Shown piece by piece: positions 47,080 to 55,006 of a DNA stretch of 55,006 nucleotides. The first letter of the stretch is position 1, and each line of letters opens with the position of its first letter. The notes under the pieces were generated by a model that worked only from the letters and a program-made list of their open reading frames with translations, did not search any database and had not been told where the DNA came from. Source of the stretch: Asparagopsis taxiformis. Lineage: Eukaryota > Rhodophyta > Florideophyceae > Bonnemaisoniales > Bonnemaisoniaceae. A program made the position numbers and the translations under genes. The stretch lies in assembly GCA_030407315.1 (NCBI GenBank), contig JALQPE010002022.1:1-55006 (forward strand), read 5' to 3'.

Positions 47080-50000
47080 ATGGAATGCAAGTATGAAGGA
47101 TGCTTCTACTACTGCGTAGATGCTTATGCGCTCGCGCTGCATGAGCGAACGTGTCGCTACCGTTTCAACCCCTCTCCCCAACATTTCAACAACGCTCGTG
47201 TCCCTGCCGTCACCCATGAGCCTGCTCGAAACGGCGACCATGATTCCCCGCAACCCAGCTCCCCAGACCCAGAATCTGGTCGTGCTTCCTCCAGCGACTC
47301 ACCCTGTAACGCTTCACTGCCACCAACCTCAACCCCCTCCCGCGCAGACCTCCTCGTGCAATCCCTCGCCGCCAGTCTCACAACCCTCGAGTACAAGGCC
47401 GGCGCTGGCCGCGTGAGCGAAGTCATCACCATCCTACAAGACCCCGCATTCTCCCTAGAAAAGTTCAACAGCGCCGTTCGCACCGTAGAAGAATGTCGCC
47501 ACGTTACCGCTTCCATGGTCGAAACACATTTCCGCACCGAAGGTTACAAGAGCCACATCATTCCAGACAAAACTGGTAAGTACTCGGCACAGCTGTACCT
47601 CCGCGACCCAGTCGACATGCTCCGCAGGCAGTTAGCACTGGCTAACGACCAAAATACTCTCTTCCACCCCTCCCCACAGACCGCCCCAGACGGCACCGCA
47701 ATATTTTCTCATCCCCTACACACAGAATTCGCGAAAACGCTGCACCAGGTTACTAGACAGCGCGTGCAGCTCTCGGAAGATCCACAGGTCGTATGGGCAG
47801 AGGAAAATGATCCCACCGCTTCCTCCTTTGCCGGCCTCCTCCAAGTGTACTCCGACAAGAGCAGCACAAGCCTCAAGAGCTCCGCAATCGTCGCATACCC
47901 CATACACGTCACACTGCTCAACTTCTCCGCCCCCCTCCGTCGCCACTGCATCCGTACCGGCCTCACCATCGTCGGGTATCTTCCGTACATTGTTAACCCT
48001 TCGTCCAACGCCTTGTTCGGTGATGAAATGCCGACAACCTCTAGTTCTGCTAGTCGCGCTCGCAAAATTGATATTCTTCATAAAGCACTCGAAAAAGTGT
48101 TTTCGTCCCTATCCACCGCGTTCTCTTCCGGGTTCCCCTGCACAGACTCCACTGCAACTGCCCGCCAATGCTTTCCCATCCTAGCCAATTATTGCTGCGA
48201 CTTTCCAGAGGCCAAAGAGCTGTCATGCACTCGCAACAGCACTACCACCACACATCCCTGCCACCGCTGCTACATCCCCGCCACTCAACTTGAATCCAGC
48301 GCGCCACACCAGCCCCGCTCCCTCGATGATACACGCTCTGCACGCCAAGAGAGCGCTCAGGAGCATACAACTGCTCCGCTCGAAGCTCTCTCCCTCCTCG
48401 AACAACACTCTGTCCTCGAATCGACCGCTCTTTTACCCACCAACAGTCCCCTAGACCCCTACAACATTTTCTCCTTCGAGCCTCTGCACAATCTCCACCT
48501 CGGCATCTCAAAGCTCATCAAACAGTGCATTGTCCACCGCCTCAGCTCCCCAGACCTCACCACCACTGCCTCCCATTCCGGGACACCTCGCACCTTCAAG
48601 AAGGTGAAAAAATCCATCCTCGCCGGCTCAAACAGCATTCTGTCCGCTATCGAACGCGACTACTACATCACCGGTCTTCATGTCGACTTCTCCAAGGGTG
48701 AGAAGGGCACCAATTTGAACGGCCTCTTCACGGAGGACGGCATACGCGGCATGCTCGCAGCCAAAGACTATCACCATGTCGACATGGTGTTCCCTTTCAT
48801 CGCAGCATTCATTGACACATGCTGTGACGAAGTAGATACAGCCCCCCTCACTTCCATCTGCACGCAATACTCTGACCTCGTCGCATGGGTCATGAAACGC
48901 GGTCGCATCAAGCACTGGACTGCCGCCGAACTAGAAAGCCTCCAGAACTCCATTTCCTATTTCAAACAATCAATGCTCTCCACCCTCGGCCCATTCCACA
49001 CCACAGGTCTCAAAACTTTCAAGTTCCATCTTCTAGACCATCTTCCCGGTGACTTGCAGAGATATGGCGCCCTGGAACACATTGATGCAGGCCCCTACGA
49101 ACACTCGCATCTTCTGTTCAAACAGAGTTATAGGAAAACCTCTCGAAGGCGCTCCACAGCCATGGAAGAGACTATTCGCCACATGGAATTCTCCTTGGCC
49201 ACTCCAACTCGTCACACCCCATCGAACACATTGGGAAACCCACGCATGATATCGCCCACAGACGGTGCAGTACTCGTTCGCGACGGATTCACCGTTGCAC
49301 TGCACGACTTTGCCTCCCTGCTGCCCGATGCAACCCTCCTCGTTGCAGATATCGACGGACAGCCCGATCCTGCCACTCTTTTGCCTCTGCACAACTCCTC
49401 GTTCCCGTCTGGAACCATAACGCTATTCCAGCAACTCGGTGACACAGCTGCACAAGCGTTCCTCACCCTCGCTAGACTGCGCGCCACGGCAGAAGGCCCT
49501 CCAATACATGACATGGACATTTCCGTCACCGTGGTAAAGTCCGCCTACGTCATGGGAGGGTACGTCCCAGATGCCGACGACTTTGACCCGCACAGTGGCA
49601 TGCTTCGCCCCACAAACGTGTCGAGACACAAGCAGCAGCGCGTCTTTGCAACTTCATCGTTCGGCCCCGCAAAGAGATCGCAGTACTCCTTTGTCGTCAT
49701 CTCCGGAACTGCCGATGACTACAGAACCATATGGGTAGGGCGCGTCCTGGCACTGGTACGCCTGCAGTCTCCAAACCTGTTTCAACCTGTAGAACTCGCT
49801 TTCGTTCAGTATATGACCTGCTTTGCCCCAAAAACCGCTGTGGAAAAATCACTTGGGTGCATTTGTTTAAAGTGGTCCACATGGGACCCGGACAACGGAT
49901 CCGTTGACAGCAATGACACTGCATCCCACAGTGCAGGTGGTCCTTGGTTTGACCTCATTCCTGCATCTACTATATCTGGCACCGTGCACATCGTACGAAG

Positions 50001-50118
50001 TAACTTTCCAGTCAAGCCATTTACGAAACAAATGCACTGGTCGGACCACCGTTTCTATCTCAACCGCTTCTACACCAACACTGATTACCAATTCACAGAT
50101 GATAATGAAGAAGAATAA
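47080..50118 (+). CDS. Plavaka/CACTA-like transposase
   Basis: This is an intact 1012-codon frame. Residues 1-26, 'CKYEGCFYYCVDAYALALH' then C, look like the atypical N-terminal zinc finger of Plavaka/KDZ-type transposases. A Pro/Ser linker follows. Near 375-395 'CCDFPEAKELSCTRNS' and 'HPCHRCYIPA' match the Cys-rich insert of Plavaka proteins. Near 465-480 'FSFEPLHNLHLGISKLIK' occupies the place of the family's D-x-x-H-like motif, though with E. Near 648-690 'FKFHLLDHLPGDLQRYG' and 'EHSHLLFKQSYRKTSRR' match the conserved C-terminal block. The last 300 residues are unassigned. Family assignment rests on recalled motifs; the catalytic triad is not proven. It converges on the partner ORF at 50196-52481. 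Confidence 0.7.
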   Translation: MECKYEGCFYYCVDAYALALHERTCRYRFNPSPQHFNNARVPAVTHEPARNGDHDSPQPSSPDPESGRASSSDSPCNASLPPTSTPSRADLLVQSLAASLTTLEYKAGAGRVSEVITILQDPAFSLEKFNSAVRTVEECRHVTASMVETHFRTEGYKSHIIPDKTGKYSAQLYLRDPVDMLRRQLALANDQNTLFHPSPQTAPDGTAIFSHPLHTEFAKTLHQVTRQRVQLSEDPQVVWAEENDPTASSFAGLLQVYSDKSSTSLKSSAIVAYPIHVTLLNFSAPLRRHCIRTGLTIVGYLPYIVNPSSNALFGDEMPTTSSSASRARKIDILHKALEKVFSSLSTAFSSGFPCTDSTATARQCFPILANYCCDFPEAKELSCTRNSTTTTHPCHRCYIPATQLESSAPHQPRSLDDTRSARQESAQEHTTAPLEALSLLEQHSVLESTALLPTNSPLDPYNIFSFEPLHNLHLGISKLIKQCIVHRLSSPDLTTTASHSGTPRTFKKVKKSILAGSNSILSAIERDYYITGLHVDFSKGEKGTNLNGLFTEDGIRGMLAAKDYHHVDMVFPFIAAFIDTCCDEVDTAPLTSICTQYSDLVAWVMKRGRIKHWTAAELESLQNSISYFKQSMLSTLGPFHTTGLKTFKFHLLDHLPGDLQRYGALEHIDAGPYEHSHLLFKQSYRKTSRRRSTAMEETIRHMEFSLATPTRHTPSNTLGNPRMISPTDGAVLVRDGFTVALHDFASLLPDATLLVADIDGQPDPATLLPLHNSSFPSGTITLFQQLGDTAAQAFLTLARLRATAEGPPIHDMDISVTVVKSAYVMGGYVPDADDFDPHSGMLRPTNVSRHKQQRVFATSSFGPAKRSQYSFVVISGTADDYRTIWVGRVLALVRLQSPNLFQPVELAFVQYMTCFAPKTAVEKSLGCICLKWSTWDPDNGSVDSNDTASHSAGGPWFDLIPASTISGTVHIVRSNFPVKPFTKQMHWSDHRFYLNRFYTNTDYQFTDDNEEE

Positions 50119-50195
50119 ATCTAAATCGCAGCACTCTATTGATAATGTACTACATGATAAACCTTCTAGTCAACGTCACATTTACTGCACTAATT

Positions 50196-52481
50196 TCAAC
50201 CATCCTCCATTACGCCAAAACCGTTATCAGCAGTGGCTGCATGGCGCCGCTCCATGCCCCCATACTGTGGGGCATTGATTTCGACATTCAGGTTTGCAGT
50301 CAGGTGTCCAGCATATGGGTCAACGACGAAAAGTTCTGCGCCAATTAGTCCTTGCGCAATCACACAATCCATTACAGCACCGAGGTTTGACGTAATATGC
50401 GATTGAATCCAATCCTCGGACACTAGAACAAGTGATGAGCAGCGGTTTACATCATCAACGACATGAACAATTCCAGACCCCTCTCCGCTTTGCCACACTT
50501 CAACAGCCTCTCTCGTCACAGTACGGCTTGCAAACACATGCCGTGACTGTGCACTAGTCCGCTGTTCGCTCTCGACAACGTCCGTTTCTTCCCTTGCTTG
50601 CGAGCCTTGGAGACAAGACATGCAGTACACCACCATACCAACTAATTGCTGAAAAGCTACCCCCACATATTGACTGTACCGCCTTGTAAACTCCTTCTGC
50701 CGTGCACCTCCTTTCCCCTTCGGTTCATCCAAACACTCCACAGTAGTCACTAGCCAAGCATCCAGGCGCGCCAGCGTTAGTATGCTCGTCTCTATGTCCA
50801 TTACTTGTTCTGGTCGTATCGAATAACCCCTGAAGATGTCCAGCACATTCACAGCTACTCGGTTGTTAAACCATGCATCACCATTCACTTCCATTTCGAA
50901 GCTGTCAGGAACCAAGCCTTTGCTGTATCGCAGCTCTGAGAACGGTGCCGTTCGCCACCTCCCCATATCCAAATCACCGTTACTTTCCCGTTTCAAAAGC
51001 TTCTCAGACGCTTCGCGCTTTTGTTCCTCTCGCTCGTCCATCTCAGCTCGCGTCGTCAGCATCGTGCATCTAGACATTAATTTCGTGTACCCCAGCGAAC
51101 CGAACAATCTGTCCCTCGCATTACGCTTCCGTGCACTCATCACGTCGGACAGTTTCTGCGTCACCTTCACTTTCAATTCCTTGCTCCCCGCCACAGCCTC
51201 TTGACAGCACACACGCTGCTCCTCATCGGAAAACACATCACACCACGGACTTTGACGCAGTACGTGTCGCACCAAGTCATTCAGCAGATCACTCTCGTCC
51301 CTGTACGAAGGTGTATACCACTGCAGATTCTTGATGATATAGCCCGGAGGGGTAGCAATATATCCTACACCGTTTTCGCTCCAAAGTGCCCCTTCTACCG
51401 GCTCTACCTCGATGGTACGTCCAGTCCAACGTCTCTGCGTTTGTTCCGCTATAGGGTCCAGCTCCATAGTCTCGTTCTTGCACCACTTTGTCAGGTTTTC
51501 CTCAACCGCCCTAAGAACTCCAAGGTATTTCACAGGAATGGCTTTCTGTATTTTCGACTTACCGCCACCGTGATCACTGATTCTACCTGTTCTCGCAATT
51601 GCAGTAAGGCTGGCATTTTCCGCCTGCAGAGTCTTCACCTTAGCCTCCAACGCAACAATCTCCGTGGTGAGCGCCTTGTTTGCTATGTCCTGGCTAAACA
51701 CTTTTTTTTCCAGCTCCGCGATCTTCTTCTTCTGCGCATTGATGCGACTCGCCATTAAATCGATGGATTCCGGCGGATGCAACCTCTCTGCCCTCACTGT
51801 CCCCCCATCTCCCACGCTATCGGGAATATGATGTCCTCCATCGGCAATAGCCTGACGTCGCGGGGGCGTTACGCGCATATTTGGCACCAATGACAGTCTG
51901 TTGTGACGAGGCCCGCACTCCGGCTGCTCTCTCCCCTCAGTACCACCTGACCGCCGATGATAGTTGGCATCCTGTGAACGTTGCTCAGGAACAACATCCC
52001 TTGCCGCTATCCTCGGGTCCCTGACTGCATTACCTGCTGGGGCTGATGTACTCGGCATAGTTGGCGCAGTGGGGGTCACAGCCTCCAGTGTCTCGCGAAC
52101 CCCCGGCTGGGACTCCGTCTGCAGCACCTCCGCATCTGCCAACCCGGGAGGAACTACCTTTTCCATAGCACTCTGCCGCAATTCCAACATGTTTTGAGCC
52201 ACTATCATGTCATCATCATGATGTTCACTGTCCCTGCGAGCACGCTTGCCTCGGTCAAGCCCCATCTCTCTCCGCGCCGTTCCTCCTTCCTCACTTTCTC
52301 GCTGCGGATCCCCAGTTCTGCGCCGGTCCGTCTTGCGACTACCGGACCGCGGTTCAATGCTGCCGGTAGGCCCAGACCGCTTCTTCGCACGGGATTGTCG
52401 GGCACTCGATACAGAAGCTGCTGACCGGGTTTTCTGGAGGCCCGGAGGCTTTGGAGCTTTCTTCGCAATACGCGGCGGCAT
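50196..52481 (-). CDS. Basic coiled-coil protein, presumed partner of the Plavaka-like transposase
   Basis: This is an intact 761-codon frame, tail to tail with the transposase and 77 bp from it. Residues 1-90 are very basic with several nuclear-localisation-like clusters ('SRAKKRSGPTG', 'RKTDRRRTG', 'RGKRARRD'). Residues 90-240 are low complexity. Residues about 240-295 form a leucine-zipper-like coiled coil ('KKKIAELEKKV', 'LEAKVKTLQAENASL'). The rest is globular, with no recognised family; it includes 'VMSARKRNARDRLFGSLG', 'SYRDESDLLNDLVRHVL' and a C-terminal segment 'VHVVDDVNRCSSLVLVSEDW'. By analogy with the Harbinger pair at 14564-17108 it may be a DNA-binding or accessory transposition protein, but no sequence motif proves this. 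Confidence 0.6.
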   Translation of the reverse strand: MPPRIAKKAPKPPGLQKTRSAASVSSARQSRAKKRSGPTGSIEPRSGSRKTDRRRTGDPQRESEEGGTARREMGLDRGKRARRDSEHHDDDMIVAQNMLELRQSAMEKVVPPGLADAEVLQTESQPGVRETLEAVTPTAPTMPSTSAPAGNAVRDPRIAARDVVPEQRSQDANYHRRSGGTEGREQPECGPRHNRLSLVPNMRVTPPRRQAIADGGHHIPDSVGDGGTVRAERLHPPESIDLMASRINAQKKKIAELEKKVFSQDIANKALTTEIVALEAKVKTLQAENASLTAIARTGRISDHGGGKSKIQKAIPVKYLGVLRAVEENLTKWCKNETMELDPIAEQTQRRWTGRTIEVEPVEGALWSENGVGYIATPPGYIIKNLQWYTPSYRDESDLLNDLVRHVLRQSPWCDVFSDEEQRVCCQEAVAGSKELKVKVTQKLSDVMSARKRNARDRLFGSLGYTKLMSRCTMLTTRAEMDEREEQKREASEKLLKRESNGDLDMGRWRTAPFSELRYSKGLVPDSFEMEVNGDAWFNNRVAVNVLDIFRGYSIRPEQVMDIETSILTLARLDAWLVTTVECLDEPKGKGGARQKEFTRRYSQYVGVAFQQLVGMVVYCMSCLQGSQAREETDVVESEQRTSAQSRHVFASRTVTREAVEVWQSGEGSGIVHVVDDVNRCSSLVLVSEDWIQSHITSNLGAVMDCVIAQGLIGAELFVVDPYAGHLTANLNVEINAPQYGGMERRHAATADNGFGVMEDG

Positions 52482-52741
52482 AATGAAGCTTTCCCGGAAG
52501 CGATGGAACGATTGAGTTGCACGAGATACAAAAAAGATTGCTGTATAGTGTCGGTAACCACAACGGTCTGCGATGAACGTTCAGGTCAGGTCAAGTACCG
52601 GATAATACGCCAACAGCCCAGATTGTATACGGTAGGCAGTCATCAACAGTATTTAATGAGGTACAATTACAGCTGTCGAGCTAGGCCGCGAGCACCCCTA
52701 TGTCCGGAAGACGTCCTGATTTGAATTAAAATTTGGGCTAT

Positions 52742-52777
52742 TCTCAAAAACATGCACATGTGAACATGTTTTTGAGA
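52742..52777. repeat. 36-bp palindrome
   Basis: TCTCAAAAACATG (52742-52754) is the exact reverse complement of CATGTTTTTGAGA (52765-52777), with CACATGTGAA between, itself largely palindromic. It could form a cruciform or an RNA hairpin. Confidence 0.9.
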
Positions 52778-52784
52778 TGGGGGT

Positions 52785-52798
52785 GTGCCGTACGGCAC
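52785..52798. repeat. 14-bp perfect palindrome
   Basis: GTGCCGTACGGCAC is self-complementary and lies 7 bp after the 36-bp palindrome. It may be a dimeric protein binding site or part of a transposon end. Confidence 0.85.
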
Positions 52799-53140
52799 TT
52801 TCGACCGCCCAAATCGATGTTTTTTGCAATATTTTTTTCTGCCCTGAATTGTAGAATTTCTGGGCCGGACAGCAATGCAACTGAGCTGGACATCCACCGG
52901 GCGTCCATTTCAACTTGGTCGTGTATTTTGCATCTGCACGCATAACAGCATCCAAGCAGTCAGGTTCACTGCTCGGACGAAGTGCATCTAGAGTGTGAAC
53001 GATTGGTTTTTGACAGGCGAGTACTGCTCAATAGGTTTCACCCTGGAGTAATGGTGGCTGGACATGCTGCATTATATGATATACTTCAACTCTGGAACGT
53101 AGCTTTATTTGTAGTCGAAATGAAAACATCTTTCGTGACC

Positions 53141-55006
53141 CTAATTCCATGCTCTAAACGCTGTCCCATAATGAACGTAGAGCTCCTGCCCCGGACGGAT
53201 ATCGCGGATTGCACGTACTACAATGATCTTCGGATTTTCTAGGGCCTTCGCCTTGAGCTTCTTCCCCGTCGAACCGCTGCTGTAGTTCTCGACAAACTCG
53301 ACGTTGGCCATCCGCCTGGTGTCTTCCGCCGGAGTGTCCTCACCTCGCAAATACCGCGGGTCGTTGATGAACTGCGCCGAACAGAACGGAGCCGGAACAA
53401 TCCAAATTGGATGCTCGATGTTTTCGTCGTCCTCCGCTGTTGCATACAGCTTGATGGCATACATCAAGAATGTTTCCTTCGTTATCGCCATGTGACCCTC
53501 TCCGTACGCGAACCTCATCGACTCCTTGCTCATATCAGAGTACACAACAGTTCCGTAGTATGCACATACTTCGTCGCCAACATTAAATGTCTGTTCAGCG
53601 AAGAGCCCTCTTCCTGCATTTGGATGCTTAATCAGCGATGGTCGAACGCTCAATTTTTTCGCAACACAATCGTGTGCCCGCATCACGCGAGGGTTTTCAG
53701 TTTGCAACCAGCGGCGCAGGGAAGGTGGCCAATAATGTACCGGTTTTTCCATGTGCTCGTGCGACGCAATCGACTCTGGGCACAGCTGCCAGAGGTACTG
53801 CCGAATATATTTCGGGAACCTCTGGTACAGGGGAAGGCCAGGTGGGGGTTCGATGATCCTGCGTTCCCTCTGCGTACGCATCGTGACAGAGGGGGACGCC
53901 AAGAACTTCTCAGCACTCTGTTTCGCTTCTGTCGTGACCCTCATGTCAGTGTTGTTTGAAAGAATTACACGTGACATGACTGCACACAGCTTTGGAAGCG
54001 ATCGTGCCACACACAATTTGTCCATGTCACTGCCGACGAAAACACGGTGCTCAGGCAAGCTCATAGCTGCTTTTCCCGTTGCGAAAGTGCCAGAGAATGG
54101 ATCGACAACAATATCACCAGGCTGTGAATGCTGGCTGATCAACTCCATCATGAGAGCGACGCTCTTCTGCTCTGCACGAACTCTGACCGTAGCACCGGTT
54201 GTGCTCCTTGTTCGCCACACCATCTCATTCGAATCGATGGCGGGCATATTGATGGTGACGTTGCACACCACGCCGGGTACGTGCCGTCCATGTATCCGTG
54301 GTTCCTATAGGCCACCATCTCGCTTCCAGTCTTGAACGGAACACCTCGCTTCCAGAAGTGGATAGCGACCTCTGCCATGTTCATGCGTTGGTACCTCTTC
54401 CGCCCCGGCATTTGATAGAGGTGCCCAGGTAGTCGGACAAACAACAGAGGTACCTCGTCAACGAAGAAAACTGAATTCCGAACGACGTCCTCCTCCTCCT
54501 CGTCCTCCTCCTCCTCCTCATCCGCACTTTCTTCGCCACTGTGCTGCGATGCTTCGGAGTCCGAATTCATGGACGTAACCTCTTCTTCATCCGAACCCGT
54601 CATCACTGCAGCAGCATCGGTTTGGGCCTTCTGACTGCGGTCCTTTGTACGTTTCCAAGTAATGGAACCATTCGTAGAACTGCAAAACGGAGCAGAACAC
54701 GATGCCGTGGCCACCGGGGGGCGCAACAGCTGTCCAAACACTTCGATGCTAGCCTGCATATCTTCTGCAGTTAGCCTGTCGTACGAAGAGTTGGAATCGT
54801 TCCTCTTTTCCGACGAACATTGTAGGGCGGATCAGTCAGATGAGCTGAACGTTGCCCGTGATGGGCACGTGTTCTCGGCTCTCGTCGGCACCTGACCAAA
54901 TCTTCGAAAGGGACGTCGTACACCCGGCAATACTGACTCATTTTCGAAAGAAAGTCCTTTGACGAGAGCCTGCCCTTCACTTTCCTGCTCTTCTGTCGCC
55001 ATGGGG
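53141..55006 (-). pseudogene. DNA methyltransferase (beta-class N4C/N6A) fused to a SET domain, frameshifted and partial
   Basis: The gene enters from the right edge. The first frame carries the amino-methyltransferase catalytic motif 'LTDPPYN' (DPPYN at 54819-54833). After a two-base shift near 54800 a second frame has 'YDRLTAEDMQASIEVFGQLL', an acidic stretch ('ESADEEEEEDEEEED') and 'GVPFKTGSEMVAYRNHGYM'. After another shift near 54270 the third frame has 'RAEQKSVALMMELI' and motif I 'VVDPFSGTFATGKAAM', then 'FVGSDMD'. DPPY before the AdoMet motif is the beta-class order of bacterial N4C/N6A DNA methyltransferases. From about residue 208 of the last frame a SET domain follows: 'GRGLFAEQTFNVGDEV', 'AYYG', 'FINDPRYLRG' (instead of NHS) and 'AIRDIRPGQELYVHYG'. 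The two frameshifts suggest a pseudogene or assembly errors. It may write DNA and protein methyl marks. Confidence 0.75.

Larger units (their letters stand above)
52482..53140. other. Spacer with two palindromes
   Basis: The 659 bp between the coiled-coil gene start and the methyltransferase stop contain no convincing gene. They hold the promoter of the coiled-coil gene and possibly one end of the transposon. Confidence 0.4.

Noticed and set aside
52667..52955. Short minus-strand frames over the palindromes
   Set aside because: They translate palindromic and homopolymeric sequence and show no domain or composition typical of a gene.

Overview
The window is a nuclear eukaryotic contig dominated by transposable elements. 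Intron-poor genes, LTR retrotransposons nested in one another, an NB-ARC/WD40 receptor-like gene, large Cys-rich or Ser/Thr-rich secreted proteins and PIF/Harbinger- and Plavaka-type DNA transposons fit a florideophyte red alga (Chondrus-like). That assignment is inference from gene content only. Nothing here looks bacterial or organellar.

Layout. (1) 1-13816: a minus-strand NB-ARC/WD40 (NLR-like) gene cut by two plus-strand LTR retrotransposons: Copia-1 (1427-6150, duplication GCCTG) and Gypsy-1 (6278-11714, duplication TATC). Removing both with one duplication copy each restores the reading frame across both junctions; the distal WD40 part then decays by frameshifts. (2) 14206-17894: a PIF/Harbinger DNA transposon with 46-bp inverted repeats, a broken transposase and a convergent intact Myb/SANT-like gene. 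(3) 18713-31037: a secreted Ser/Thr-rich (mucin-like) gene on the minus strand, split by Gypsy-2 (18819-29841, duplication GCCT). Gypsy-2 itself carries Copia-2 inside its RNase H (21088-25822, duplication AGTTT) and a putative 603-bp solo LTR in its 5' LTR (29215-29817, duplication GCTTG). (4) 33591-35480: an intact secreted Cys-repeat protein. (5) 36950-43716: a secreted von Willebrand A-like gene split by Gypsy-3 (37951-43612, duplication ATAC, LTRs that look identical). (6) 44431-46490: hairpin-rich minisatellite and longer tandem repeats. (7) 47080-52481: a convergent pair, a 1012-residue Plavaka/CACTA-like transposase and a 761-residue basic coiled-coil partner. (8) 53141 to the window end: a minus-strand gene joining a beta-class N4C/N6A DNA methyltransferase (DPPYN, then DPFSGT) to a C-terminal SET domain, with two frameshifts and running off the window.

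How it fits together. Every LTR element that can be dated by its duplications landed inside coding sequence, either of a host gene or of another element. The three Gypsy elements make 4-bp duplications; the two Copia elements and the solo LTR make 5-bp ones. With the elements subtracted, the middle of the window is a compact cluster of three secreted/surface protein genes. The most unusual items are the DNA-methyltransferase/SET fusion beside a Plavaka-type transposase, and a conserved duplicated LTR terminus in both Copia elements in which the 5' LTR matches the upstream copy rather than the 3' LTR itself.
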